64,000 bases of DNA from assembly GCA_900314935.1 (NCBI GenBank), contig OMXE01000009.1:68345-132344 (forward strand), read 5' to 3'. The stretch is from an uncultured Prevotella sp. (GTDB lineage Bacteria; Bacteroidota; Bacteroidia; Bacteroidales; Bacteroidaceae). Of this stretch, positions 18,329 through 27,040 are shown in pieces (position 1 is the first letter of the stretch; every line of letters starts with the position of its first letter). A program made the translations under genes and the position numbers. The notes below the pieces were generated by a model. That model did not search any database. It was not told where the DNA came from and saw only the letters and a list, made by a program, of their open reading frames with translations.

Positions 18329-20794
18329 ATGTCAAACCTAATGAAAACAGCGGTCGTATTATGTGCAGTCATGATGGGACTGACCGCCCAAGCTCGAGAC
18401 AGACAATGCTTTGACAACAACTGGCGATTCCATCTTGGTGATTCCGTCCAGATGTCGAAAGTGGAGTACAACGATTCCTGGTGGCGCAAACTTGATGTGC
18501 CGCACGACTGGGCTATCGAGGGTGATTTCTATGCCGGTAATCCCAGTGGCGCTGGAGGCGGTGCCTTACCTGGTGGCATCGGCTGGTACAGAAAACACTT
18601 CCAGGTTTCTGACCTCTCACCTCTCACCTCTAAGTTCTATATAGAGTTTGATGGTGTATATATGAACTCCACGGTCTATGTCAACGGACAGAAGGTGGGA
18701 TATCGCCCTTATGGCTACAGTTCGTTCGAGTATGATATCACACCCTATCTGAAGGAAGGGGAGAATGTGGTGGCTGTACGGGTGGACAACTCCGACCAGC
18801 CCAATTCCCGTTGGTATAGCGGCTGCGGCATCTACCGTCATGTATGGCTCACGAAGACGGATCCTATCCATGTAAAGCACTGGGGTGTGCATGTGGAAAC
18901 ACAAACCGATGGTAAGGTGTTTGTGGAGGCAGACATTGAGAATCCCTCAAACGCCAAACTTACGGTCTCTCACACCCTTTATGATCCTGATGGAAAAATA
19001 GTTGCCCGTGGCAATGGTAAAAGTTCAAAGTTCAAAGTTCAAAGTTCAAAGGTGAAACGGTGGTCGTGTGAGACCCCCTATATATATAAGGTACGTACAG
19101 AAGTGAAGAGTGGCGGTAAGGTGGTGGATACCTACGAGACCACTACGGGTTTCCGCGATTTTAAGTTCGATCCCCAAACGGGTTTCTGGCTCAATGGTAA
19201 GAACTTTAAGATCAATGGTGTATGCGAGCATCATGACTTTGGTTGTCTGGGCGCTGCCCTGAACGAGGATGCCCTGCATCGTAAGCTCTCCAAGCTGAAG
19301 GCGATGGGCGTGAACTCCATCCGTTCTTCACATAACCCGCCAGCACCGGAACTGCTGAATATGTGCGACACCATGGGACTGATCGTGATGGATGAGTCGT
19401 TTGATATGTGGCGACGCAAGAAGACACAGAACGACTATGCCCGCTTCTTCGAGGAATGGCATGAAAGAGACCTGTCTGATCTGGTGTTACGCGACCGTAA
19501 CCATCCCTGCATCTTGATGTGGAGCATCGGTAATGAGGTGTTGGAACAGTGGTCGAGCACAGATAATGATGAGCTGACCTTGGAACAGGCCAACCTCCTG
19601 CTCAATGCGAGTCGTGATGCTTCCACGCTGGCCAAGGACGGGGAGTTGAGTCCGAACTCCCTGCTGACCATCCATCTGGCGGATATCATCAGGAAGTACG
19701 ACAAGTCGCGTCCCATCACTGCTGGCTGTAATGAACCAGCCCCGAACAACCATCTCTTCAAGAGCGGTGTGATTGATATCATTGGTTTTAACTACCACCA
19801 TCAGTGGGTGAAGGATGTCAGGAAGAACTTCCCCGACAAGCCCTTTATTTTCAGCGAGAGTGTGTCGGCCCTGCAGACAAGAGGGTATTATAAGATGCCT
19901 TCTGATGTAGTTACCTGGGCACCCGAGGAATGGTACCTGCCATATACCGATCCTTCGTATATGTGCTCGTCGTACGACAATATGCATGCGTCGTGGAGCT
20001 CTACCCATGAGGAGACCTGGGATGTGGTGAAACATAACGACTTCGTAGGAGGACAGTATATCTGGACGGGCTGGGACTACATTGGTGAGCCTACGCCTTA
20101 CGGATTCCCTGCTCGCTCATCGTATTTCGGTATCATCGACCTGGCGGGCTTCCCCAAGGACAGTTATTATATGTATCAGAGTGAGTGGACGGATAAACCG
20201 GTGCTGCACTTGTTCCCGCACTGGAACTGGCTGCCTGGTCAGACCATCGATATGTGGTGCTACTATAACAATGCCGACGAGGTGGAACTGTTCATCAACG
20301 GTAAGAGTCAGGGTGTTCGAAGGAAGACAGGAGAACAACCTGAAGGACGGTATGATATGCACCAGACCAAGGCGAAGCTGAACAGTGAATACCATGTAGG
20401 ATGGCGCGTGACCTTCGAACCGGGTGAGGTGAAGGCCGTGGCTCGTAAAAACGGAAAGGTGGTAAACGAACAGGTTATCAAGACCGCTGGTGCTCCTGCC
20501 AGCATCCGTCTCACCCCTGATTATCAAGGTAAGACCACCACGTTCGTGAATGTAGAGGTGGTGGATAAAGACGGTAACCTCTGTCCGCTGGCTGAGGATC
20601 AGATTTACTTCTCTGTTGACGGCGGTGCGGAGATCATCGGTACCGATAATGGTTGTCAGACCTCCATGGAGAACTTCAAGGCACCCCAGCGTAAGGCTTT
20701 CTTCGGCAAATGTATGGTGGTGGTCAAGGGTAAGGGAATACTCAAAGCACTGTCGCCTGTACTGGGCAAGAGTGAATTAAGCATTGTGCATTAA
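18329..20794 (+). CDS. GH2 beta-galactosidase-type enzyme with internal heptamer repeats
   Basis: The product is 821 residues with a signal peptide. ATG 18341 is an alternative start that gives a more typical signal. GH2 sugar-binding domain (about 25-190), immunoglobulin-like domain, TIM barrel with acid/base Glu 403 (WSIGNEV) and nucleophile Glu 510 (FSESVS), then C-terminal sandwich domains. The likely activity is beta-galactosidase; other GH2 activities are possible. Two tandem 7-nt repeat tracts lie inside the gene: CCTCTCA units at 18613-18632 (SDLSPLTS) and four GTTCAAA units at 19023-19050 (SSKFKVQSSK). The 28-nt tract is not a multiple of three, so gain or loss of a unit would shift the frame. 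Confidence 0.9.
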   Translation: MSNLMKTAVVLCAVMMGLTAQARDRQCFDNNWRFHLGDSVQMSKVEYNDSWWRKLDVPHDWAIEGDFYAGNPSGAGGGALPGGIGWYRKHFQVSDLSPLTSKFYIEFDGVYMNSTVYVNGQKVGYRPYGYSSFEYDITPYLKEGENVVAVRVDNSDQPNSRWYSGCGIYRHVWLTKTDPIHVKHWGVHVETQTDGKVFVEADIENPSNAKLTVSHTLYDPDGKIVARGNGKSSKFKVQSSKVKRWSCETPYIYKVRTEVKSGGKVVDTYETTTGFRDFKFDPQTGFWLNGKNFKINGVCEHHDFGCLGAALNEDALHRKLSKLKAMGVNSIRSSHNPPAPELLNMCDTMGLIVMDESFDMWRRKKTQNDYARFFEEWHERDLSDLVLRDRNHPCILMWSIGNEVLEQWSSTDNDELTLEQANLLLNASRDASTLAKDGELSPNSLLTIHLADIIRKYDKSRPITAGCNEPAPNNHLFKSGVIDIIGFNYHHQWVKDVRKNFPDKPFIFSESVSALQTRGYYKMPSDVVTWAPEEWYLPYTDPSYMCSSYDNMHASWSSTHEETWDVVKHNDFVGGQYIWTGWDYIGEPTPYGFPARSSYFGIIDLAGFPKDSYYMYQSEWTDKPVLHLFPHWNWLPGQTIDMWCYYNNADEVELFINGKSQGVRRKTGEQPEGRYDMHQTKAKLNSEYHVGWRVTFEPGEVKAVARKNGKVVNEQVIKTAGAPASIRLTPDYQGKTTTFVNVEVVDKDGNLCPLAEDQIYFSVDGGAEIIGTDNGCQTSMENFKAPQRKAFFGKCMVVVKGKGILKALSPVLGKSELSIVH
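18613..18632. repeat. CCTCTCA heptamer tract inside the GH2 gene
   Basis: Just under three 7-nt units (CCTCTCA, CCTCTCA, CCTCTA) lie in coding sequence at the end of the first domain. Confidence 0.8.
19023..19050. repeat. GTTCAAA x4 heptamer tract inside the GH2 gene
   Basis: Four perfect GTTCAAA units (28 nt) lie within coding sequence in a loop before the strand that leads to ETPYIYKV. The unit length is not divisible by three. Confidence 0.9.
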
Positions 20795-20809
20795 GCATTA
20801 TGAATTATG
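20775..20809. repeat. Heptamer array across GH2 stop and GH31 start
   Basis: Five 7-nt units (AATTAAG, CATTGTG, CATTAAG, CATTATG, AATTATG) contain the GH2 stop codon (20792-20794) and end on the GH31 start codon (20807-20809). Confidence 0.85.
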
Positions 20810-23143
20810 AAAAGATACCTGATAACTTTATCATTTATCATTTGTCGTTTGACATTTAGCAGTGTAGCTGCACAGATCCAGACCAACGCAGGTGTTCAGT
20901 ACCTGCAGTGTATGCCGAAAGATGTGTCAACAGATTTCAGTGATCTGTCGAACACTTATTTCCTGGCTGATTCACTCACGAGCTTCGATGCAGCAAAGGG
21001 AGAAGGATCGGTGCAGTGGAAACGTTACCGTTTGTCACCACGCCAGGCTTTCAACCTGAACGGCTATTGGCCTGTGCGCATGCAGATGCTCGACTTTCCT
21101 GATGCGGCTTATGTGAATGATCCTGAATTGAAAATCAAGATAGCATTCATCACACCCAGGACAGTCAGAATCACGATGCTGACAACTCCTGTGGAACCGA
21201 GAGACAATGATCAGGATGACGTGATGTTCTGTGAGGCATTTAAGAAGAGGTCTGCTCCCGCTCCCTCCATCAAGAGGGGAGAAGATGAGGGGAAGATTAC
21301 CTATAGTAGTGCATTCGGTTCTGTTGAGGTGCAGAAGTATCCATGGCGCATCGTAGTCAAGGATGCTAAGGGGAAGGTGCTTACGCAGACACGCCATATC
21401 ATCGATAACGACTCTTCACAGATCAAACTGCTTCCTTTCTCATTCATTAAAAGGGGATCGGATAACAGTAGGAGCGTAAACCCTGTGTTCACGCTTGCTC
21501 CCAATGAGCGTATCTATGGCTGTGGTGAGTCGTTCACCTCGCTTAATAAGGTAGGACAGAAGGTGCATCTTTCTGTTACCGATCCGCAAGGACCCGAAAG
21601 TGACGGTCAGTATAAGCCGGTTCCATTCTATTTCTCGAATCGGGGCTATGCGGTGTTCATGCATACCTCGGCACCGGTCACCTGCGACTTCGGTCAGAGC
21701 TATATCGGTGCACAGCGCCTGTTCATGGCTGATGAGCAGATCGACCTCTTCCTTTTCTTCGGTGAGCCGAAAGAGATTCTGGATGAATATACCAACGTAA
21801 CAGGAAAGAGTCCGATGCTTCCACTCTGGAGCTTTGGTACCTGGATGAGTCGTATTACTTATTTCTCTCAGGAGGAAGGACTGGAGATTGCCAAACAATT
21901 GCGCAACCATCGTATTCCTGCCGATGTGATTCATTTCGATACAGGGTGGTTCGATGTGGATTGGCAATGCGACTATGAGTTCTCGAAGAACCGTTTCAAG
22001 AACCCGGTGAAGATGTTGAAGCAGCTGGCTGACGATGGTTTCCATACTTGTTTGTGGCAGCTGCCGTATGTCACGCCGAAGAACCGCTTCTTCCCGGAGA
22101 TCATCGAGAAAGGACTTCACGTGGTGAATGCCACGGGCGGTATGCCAGTGGAAGATGCGATTCTCGATTTCTCCAATCCCGAAACAGTAACGTGGTACCA
22201 GTCGAAGATTCTCGGTTTGTTGAAGCAAGGCGTATCTACCATCAAATGCGACTTCGGTGAGGCGGCTCCCTACAACGGATTCTATCACAGTGGTAAGGGT
22301 GGCTTGTATGAGCATAACCTCTATCCGTTGCGCTATAACAAAGCGCTCTGGGAAGCTGTGGAACAACAATACCCTGGCAATGGCATTATCTGGGCACGGT
22401 CGGCTTGGGCTGGTTCGCAGCGTTATGCCCTGCATTGGGGTGGTGATGCGGCGACTACCAATACCGGAATGTTGGGTGATCTGCGTGGCGGACTGAGTTT
22501 CGGTCTTAGCGGCTTCTCTTTCTGGAGTCATGACATGGGCGGTTTCGTCACAGCCAGTCCTGAGGATATCTATCGACGTTGGCTGCCCTTCGGCTTCCTC
22601 TCATCTCATACAAGAGCTCATGGCGCTCCTCCTACGGAGCCTTGGCTGATCTCTGAGAGCTTCACTGATGCGTTCCGCGAATGTGCTGAGATGAAATATA
22701 AACTGATGCCTTATGTCTATGCACAGGCAAAAGAGTGCTCTGATAAAGGACTTCCCATGGTACGGGCACTCTTGGTGGAATTCCCCAATGATCCCGGTGC
22801 GTGGTTAGTGGAAGATGAATATATGTTCGGCAGTCAGATGCTGGTGGCTCCTTTACTGGAGAGCGGAAACAGTCGTACCTGCTATCTGCCAAAGGGCAAG
22901 TGGATTGACTACCAGACTGGTAAGGTTTATGAAGGTGGTTATCAGGAGATCGAGGTGGGCCCGATTCCATGTGTCATCCTGGTTCGCGATGGCTCGCTGA
23001 TTCCCCATGTACCCCTTGCCCAGCGTACTGACAAGATTGAGTGGGATAAGATTGAGTGGAAAACTTATAAGGCAGATGCCAAGACCTGCAAGGGCTTGCT
23101 CTTCAAACCCGGAGACAAGAATTTGCAAGTGGTAGAGGAATAA
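20807..23143 (+). CDS. GH31 alpha-xylosidase, YicI-like
   Basis: The product is 778 residues with a signal peptide, part of which (residues 8-17) is encoded by a 7-nt array at 20829-20856. The catalytic barrel carries the nucleophile Asp 482 in IKCDFGE, as in the YicI alpha-xylosidase (KTDFGE), and the acid/base Asp 547 in HWGGDAATT. It would release alpha-linked xylose from xyloglucan oligosaccharides. A short insertion at about residues 151-162 (PAPSIKRGEDEG) is encoded by a G/C-rich hairpin element (21261-21292). Last gene of the HTCS-linked operon. Confidence 0.9.
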   Translation: MKRYLITLSFIICRLTFSSVAAQIQTNAGVQYLQCMPKDVSTDFSDLSNTYFLADSLTSFDAAKGEGSVQWKRYRLSPRQAFNLNGYWPVRMQMLDFPDAAYVNDPELKIKIAFITPRTVRITMLTTPVEPRDNDQDDVMFCEAFKKRSAPAPSIKRGEDEGKITYSSAFGSVEVQKYPWRIVVKDAKGKVLTQTRHIIDNDSSQIKLLPFSFIKRGSDNSRSVNPVFTLAPNERIYGCGESFTSLNKVGQKVHLSVTDPQGPESDGQYKPVPFYFSNRGYAVFMHTSAPVTCDFGQSYIGAQRLFMADEQIDLFLFFGEPKEILDEYTNVTGKSPMLPLWSFGTWMSRITYFSQEEGLEIAKQLRNHRIPADVIHFDTGWFDVDWQCDYEFSKNRFKNPVKMLKQLADDGFHTCLWQLPYVTPKNRFFPEIIEKGLHVVNATGGMPVEDAILDFSNPETVTWYQSKILGLLKQGVSTIKCDFGEAAPYNGFYHSGKGGLYEHNLYPLRYNKALWEAVEQQYPGNGIIWARSAWAGSQRYALHWGGDAATTNTGMLGDLRGGLSFGLSGFSFWSHDMGGFVTASPEDIYRRWLPFGFLSSHTRAHGAPPTEPWLISESFTDAFRECAEMKYKLMPYVYAQAKECSDKGLPMVRALLVEFPNDPGAWLVEDEYMFGSQMLVAPLLESGNSRTCYLPKGKWIDYQTGKVYEGGYQEIEVGPIPCVILVRDGSLIPHVPLAQRTDKIEWDKIEWKTYKADAKTCKGLLFKPGDKNLQVVEE
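20829..20856. repeat. Heptamer array inside a signal-peptide region
   Basis: Four units (TATCATT, TATCATT, TGTCGTT, TGACATT) encode part of the hydrophobic core of the GH31 signal peptide. Confidence 0.75.
21261..21292. repeat. G/C-rich hairpin element in frame in GH31
   Basis: A CTCCCTCC arm, a short loop and AGAGGGGAGAAGATGAGGGG resemble the intergenic elements at 29781-29806 and 29902-29945. It encodes a polar insertion that other GH31 domains would not need. Confidence 0.55.
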
Positions 23144-23220
23144 CTGGACAAGGATATGAAATAAATCATTCCTTTTAGAAAGTCTTAGTTCTTTATCGAT
23201 TCGGAAAAGTCCTAATATTA

Positions 23221-23252
23221 TTTGGCTTTTCCCTTACTTTTTCGTACCTTCG
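23221..23252 (+). promoter_or_regulatory. mntP promoter, near-leaderless
   Basis: -33 TTTG (23221-23224) and a degenerate -7 TACCTTCG (23245-23252) are spaced by 20 bp. The start codon at 23258 begins only 5 nt after the -7 box, so transcription probably starts at or next to the ATG. Confidence 0.65.
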
Positions 23253-23257
23253 CAGCC

Positions 23258-23830
23258 ATGATGGACTTATTTGATCTATTATTCCTGGCTGTAGCTTTGG
23301 CCATGGACTGTTTCACTGTCTCGATGGTGAGTGGAGCCATTCTACAGAAAAAACTCTGGAAGGTGATCCTGCAGATCAGTTTCCTGTTCGGTTTCTTCCA
23401 GGCAATGATGCCCCTGATTGGCTGGTTGGGAACAACTTACTTTGTGCAGTATATCGAGGCATACGATCATTGGATTGCCTTTGCCATGTTGGCTTTTATC
23501 GGTATTAGAATGATCCGTGAGGCGTTCATGTCCGAAGAGGAGCGGTTCTTCAACCCCCGTAAGCTACGCACACAAATCCTGCTGGCCATAGCCACCAGTA
23601 TTGATGCCTTGGCCGTAGGAATCTCTTTTGTTTGTACAGGCTATCATACCCTGAGGAGTCTTACTCTTCCCCTATGGATTATCGGTATTGTTTCCTTTGT
23701 CTTTGCCATCATCGGAAACCTGCTCGGCATCAGCTTTGGGAAAATAGGGAAACGGTTCAAGCCAGAACTGATCGGTGGTCTTATCCTGATTGGAATCGGC
23801 TGCAAGATCCTTTATACGCATTTGGTTTAG
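23258..23830 (+). CDS. mntP: MntP-like manganese efflux pump
   Basis: The product is 190 residues (ATG 23258; ATG 23261 is equally possible) with six membrane helices in two related halves. The conserved Asp-containing motifs AMDCFTVSM (helix 1) and SIDALAVGI (helix 4) are the family signature. MntP exports Mn2+ from the cytoplasm. The gene is monocistronic, and no manganese riboswitch is seen because the promoter leaves almost no leader. It is followed by a transposase-like gene. Confidence 0.88.
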   Translation: MMDLFDLLFLAVALAMDCFTVSMVSGAILQKKLWKVILQISFLFGFFQAMMPLIGWLGTTYFVQYIEAYDHWIAFAMLAFIGIRMIREAFMSEEERFFNPRKLRTQILLAIATSIDALAVGISFVCTGYHTLRSLTLPLWIIGIVSFVFAIIGNLLGISFGKIGKRFKPELIGGLILIGIGCKILYTHLV

Positions 23831-23883
23831 ATATAAAATGCTTGAATCTAGTATATCATTTGGCTGTTTAAGTGGTTTGAGAA

Positions 23884-24915
23884 GTGGATTGGGAAACATA
23901 CAAAAAGCATAAACCTTTTGCGGGTGAGAAGAAAGCATCCATGCTTCGGCGGCGTGTGGGCCACGACTATGAATCGCGGCGTATTTATCTTATTACGATG
24001 ACTGTAGAGGGGCGTCGTCCTCTTTTAGGTAAACTTGTAGGAGATGCTGAAGCGATGGACGGTAGTCCTGAGGCTCCAAGAATCGAGCTCTCACCTTTAG
24101 GTAAGAAGGTAGAAGAATGTTGGAAAGCTATCAGCAGATATTACCCAGAGGTAAGAGTGTTAGCCATCACGATTATGCCCGACCATCTGCACGGCATCCT
24201 TTTCGTGGAACGCCGGATGGATGAGCATCTGGGAATGGTTATTAAGGGATTCAAAACAGGCTGCAATAAAGTTTATCGTAGTTGGCTTTTGTCTCAAGTG
24301 CACCAACCATGTACCTCTATGCCGCAACAGTGTTGCCGCAAAGATGACGATAGAACACATGGCTTTCTCTTCTCACGAAACTACAACGACCACATCCTTG
24401 ATAGTCCTGATGAACTAAAGCGGTGGTTCGTCTATCTCAAAGACAACCCTCGTAGGCTGGCCATTAAACGGCAGCACCCCGAATTCTTTACGATTGTCCG
24501 AAATGTAAACATCGGAGAATGGTCATGTCAAATGGTAGGGAACCAAGAACTTCTTTCCTATCCTGAAAAGTCGGCCGTTGTAGTGCACAGTGCATATAGT
24601 GATGAAGAATTCAAGGAGCGAAAACAAAAGTGGCTCGCATTGGCAAAAAGAGGAGGAGTACTTGTTAGTGCATCTATTTCAAAAAGGGAAAAGGAAGTGA
24701 TGCGTGAGGCCATGAATTGTGGCTATCGACTGATTGTACTTCGTGAGAATGGCTTTCCTCCATTGTACAAGCCAGCTGGTGAGTCGTTTTCTGCTTGCTC
24801 CAAGGGCGTACTCTTGCAGATATGTCCGTGGGAGTATCATATGAACCGTCGTACAATCTCTCGCGAACAATGTTTACAACTCAATAGGTTGGCGGAGTAT
24901 ATTGCCAGTCGTTAA
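23884..24915 (+). CDS. REP-associated tyrosine transposase-like protein with extra C-terminal domain
   Basis: The product is 343 residues; GTG at 23884 is the first usable start after an in-frame stop, and ATG 23941 is an alternative. Residues 30-220 are a Y1/REP-associated transposase fold: RIYLITMTVEGRRPLLG, the metal-binding HxH (His 101, His 103 in MPDHLHGILF) and the catalytic Tyr 167 in FSRNYNDHIL. Residues 220-343 form an added domain with Rossmann-like features (KRGGVLVSASISKREKEVM, LIVLRENGFPPL, GVLLQICPWE) resembling DprA/SLOG-type nucleotide-binding proteins. The first domain would nick and join single-stranded palindromes; the role of the second is unknown. Convergent with the next gene, with no gap. 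Confidence 0.8.
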   Translation: MDWETYKKHKPFAGEKKASMLRRRVGHDYESRRIYLITMTVEGRRPLLGKLVGDAEAMDGSPEAPRIELSPLGKKVEECWKAISRYYPEVRVLAITIMPDHLHGILFVERRMDEHLGMVIKGFKTGCNKVYRSWLLSQVHQPCTSMPQQCCRKDDDRTHGFLFSRNYNDHILDSPDELKRWFVYLKDNPRRLAIKRQHPEFFTIVRNVNIGEWSCQMVGNQELLSYPEKSAVVVHSAYSDEEFKERKQKWLALAKRGGVLVSASISKREKEVMREAMNCGYRLIVLRENGFPPLYKPAGESFSACSKGVLLQICPWEYHMNRRTISREQCLQLNRLAEYIASR

Positions 24916-26295
24916 CTATTCCATATCCTTATCCAGTCGGTCTTCCCACAGATAATGTCTGGTTTCCTTGACCAGCACGCCGCTGAGGAAGAGGAGGGAG
25001 AGGAGGTTCGGGATGGCCATGAGCGCATTCATGCAGTCGGCCAGGTTCCACACAATAGTCAGGTTCATCACGGCTCCAATAAAGATGGCGATGATATACA
25101 GGATGCGGTAGATATTTTTTGCCTGGAACTTTGATTCTGGCGATTGCTTCCCGAGGTTTCCTAAGTATTCCACAGCACGTTCCCCATAGAGCTCCCATCC
25201 GAGAATGGTGGAGAAGGCGAAGGTGAGCAGACCGAAGGTGAGCAAGGGCGCTCCGATATAAGGAATCTTACTGAATGCCAGTTTGGTGAGGGTTGCTCCG
25301 TTCTCATAGGAGATATCCGGATAGGCAATGATACTGCTCACAATGACCAGTCCGGTAAGGGCACAGATCACTACAGTATCCCAGAAGGTACCGCTGGAAG
25401 ATACTAATGCCTGGCGTACAGGATTGCGTGTCTGGGCTGCAGAAGCCACGATGGGCGCACTACCCATACCCGACTCGTTGGAGAAGAGTCCGCGGGCAAT
25501 ACCATAGCGGGCAGCCATCATTACTGTTCCACCCACAAAGCCACCGCCTGCAGCCTGTGGAGAGAAGGCAGCCTCACAGATCAGCTTCAGTGCCGGCCAC
25601 ACATACGCGCCATTCATGAAGAGGATGACAATGCAGCCGATGACATAGAAGAAGGCCATGAAAGGAACGAGCATCATACAAACCCTTGCGATGCTTTTGA
25701 TACCGCCGAGAACTACAGCACCTGTCAGCAGCATGATCACAATTCCCGTGATATAGGGCGAAATGCTATAGGTTTCGAAGGTCAGGGTGGCAATGGCGTT
25801 AGCCTGTACCGTGTTACCAATACCGAAGGAAGCGATGGCGGTGAACACAGCAAAGAGAATGGCCATACCCTTCCAGCCCAGTCCTTTTTCCAATGCGTAC
25901 ATCGGACCGCCCAGCATGCGTCCCTGGGGTGTCTTCTCACGGTACTTCACAGCCAATAGTCCTTCAGCATACTTCGTGGAAATACCGAACAAACCGGTAA
26001 GCCAGCACCATAGAACAGCACCAGGTCCGCCCAAGGCAACAGCTGTAGCCACACCCACGATGTTTCCTGTACCGATGGTGGCAGCCAAGGCAGTAGCCAA
26101 GGCACCGAACTGCGATACATCACCTTTCGATCCCTTGTCCTTCCGAACACTCAGCTTGATGGCCGTCCACAGATAACGTTGCGGGAATTTCAATCGGATG
26201 GTCAGGAACACATGCGTTCCCAACAACAATATGATCATCGGCCACCCCCAGAGGAAACCGCTAATATCTATCAAAATCTGGTTAATCCTTTCCAT
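24916..26295 (-). CDS. AGCS-family sodium:alanine/glycine symporter
   Basis: The product is 459 residues (ATG at 26295; a GTG directly before it is possible) with about eleven membrane helices. The family signature GTGNIVGVATAV and the following GGPGAVLWCWL and KYAEGLLAVKYR segments are clear. It imports small neutral amino acids with Na+. It overlaps the preceding DUF4230 gene by 14 nt, so it is the last gene of a three-gene operon read from about 27.7 kb. Its stop codon abuts the stop of the convergent transposase-like gene. Confidence 0.92.
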   Translation of the reverse strand: MERINQILIDISGFLWGWPMIILLLGTHVFLTIRLKFPQRYLWTAIKLSVRKDKGSKGDVSQFGALATALAATIGTGNIVGVATAVALGGPGAVLWCWLTGLFGISTKYAEGLLAVKYREKTPQGRMLGGPMYALEKGLGWKGMAILFAVFTAIASFGIGNTVQANAIATLTFETYSISPYITGIVIMLLTGAVVLGGIKSIARVCMMLVPFMAFFYVIGCIVILFMNGAYVWPALKLICEAAFSPQAAGGGFVGGTVMMAARYGIARGLFSNESGMGSAPIVASAAQTRNPVRQALVSSSGTFWDTVVICALTGLVIVSSIIAYPDISYENGATLTKLAFSKIPYIGAPLLTFGLLTFAFSTILGWELYGERAVEYLGNLGKQSPESKFQAKNIYRILYIIAIFIGAVMNLTIVWNLADCMNALMAIPNLLSLLFLSGVLVKETRHYLWEDRLDKDME

Positions 26296-27040
26296 CACTA
26301 TTCACTATTACTTTTACTTGATCGAAGCCCATTGATCGCATGAGCTGGTAGAACTGGCGAGTGGCGTTCTGTTCGGCACTGGCAATATTCTCTTGGGTCA
26401 TGCAGCGATCCTTCATGCGCTGGTAAGCACGTTTGTACATCAGCTCACGGTCACCATCGGTCCACTTGCCCGACTCAAAGAACGACTTGGTGCGTGCCTC
26501 GTCAATGAACCGTTCATCAAGGAGCTTGATGGGCGGTAAGGTCACCACGATACTGTCCTTCTCCTTTTTGATCCAGTCGGCTGCCACCTCATTCATATCG
26601 ATTCCCAGTCGCAGGGTACCATAATAGATGCGGATGAGCTGATCATCGGTGAAAAATCCGTTGCGCGTAGTATCAATCATCTCCTCGTCGGCAATCGAGA
26701 GGAACTCCCATTGTCCGATATCCTTCATCGATTTCACCTGTGTAGGTGTAATCCCGATACGTTGGTCGATCTCGATAGAAGCAGAGGCATCGGTTACTCT
26801 ATATAAGGTATAGTAGCCAATCCCCACGATGAGAAGGATGATGGCCAGAATGGCGATGATGGTCCACTTACTGGCTTTCCCCAGCATCTCGAACAACGAC
26901 GTAAGCACATTCTCTATCCCTTTGGTAATCTCCTCTTGTGTGGGATCAGCGTTTTGCTGTGCCTGCTTTTTCTTCGTGGTCTTTGTAGTCTTCTTAGACA
27001 CCGAAGAAGTCTTTTTGGGAGTAGCTTCCTTCTTGGTCAT
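26282..27040 (-). CDS. DUF4230 protein, membrane anchored
   Basis: The product is 252 residues. A Lys/Thr-rich cytoplasmic N-terminus (1-35) is followed by an amphipathic region, one membrane helix (about 58-80) and a DUF4230 domain facing the periplasm (about 85-250). It overlaps the preceding DUF4230 gene by 4 nt (ATGA) and the symporter gene by 14 nt, so translation is probably coupled. The pair looks like diverged paralogues, one membrane anchored and one lipidated. The function of the family is unknown. Confidence 0.78.
   Translation of the reverse strand: MTKKEATPKKTSSVSKKTTKTTKKKQAQQNADPTQEEITKGIENVLTSLFEMLGKASKWTIIAILAIILLIVGIGYYTLYRVTDASASIEIDQRIGITPTQVKSMKDIGQWEFLSIADEEMIDTTRNGFFTDDQLIRIYYGTLRLGIDMNEVAADWIKKEKDSIVVTLPPIKLLDERFIDEARTKSFFESGKWTDGDRELMYKRAYQRMKDRCMTQENIASAEQNATRQFYQLMRSMGFDQVKVIVNSDGKD

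Noticed and set aside
23884..24915. Insertion sequence with its own ends around the transposase-like gene
   Set aside because: No terminal inverted repeats, target duplication or subterminal hairpins could be recognised within 60 nt on either side.
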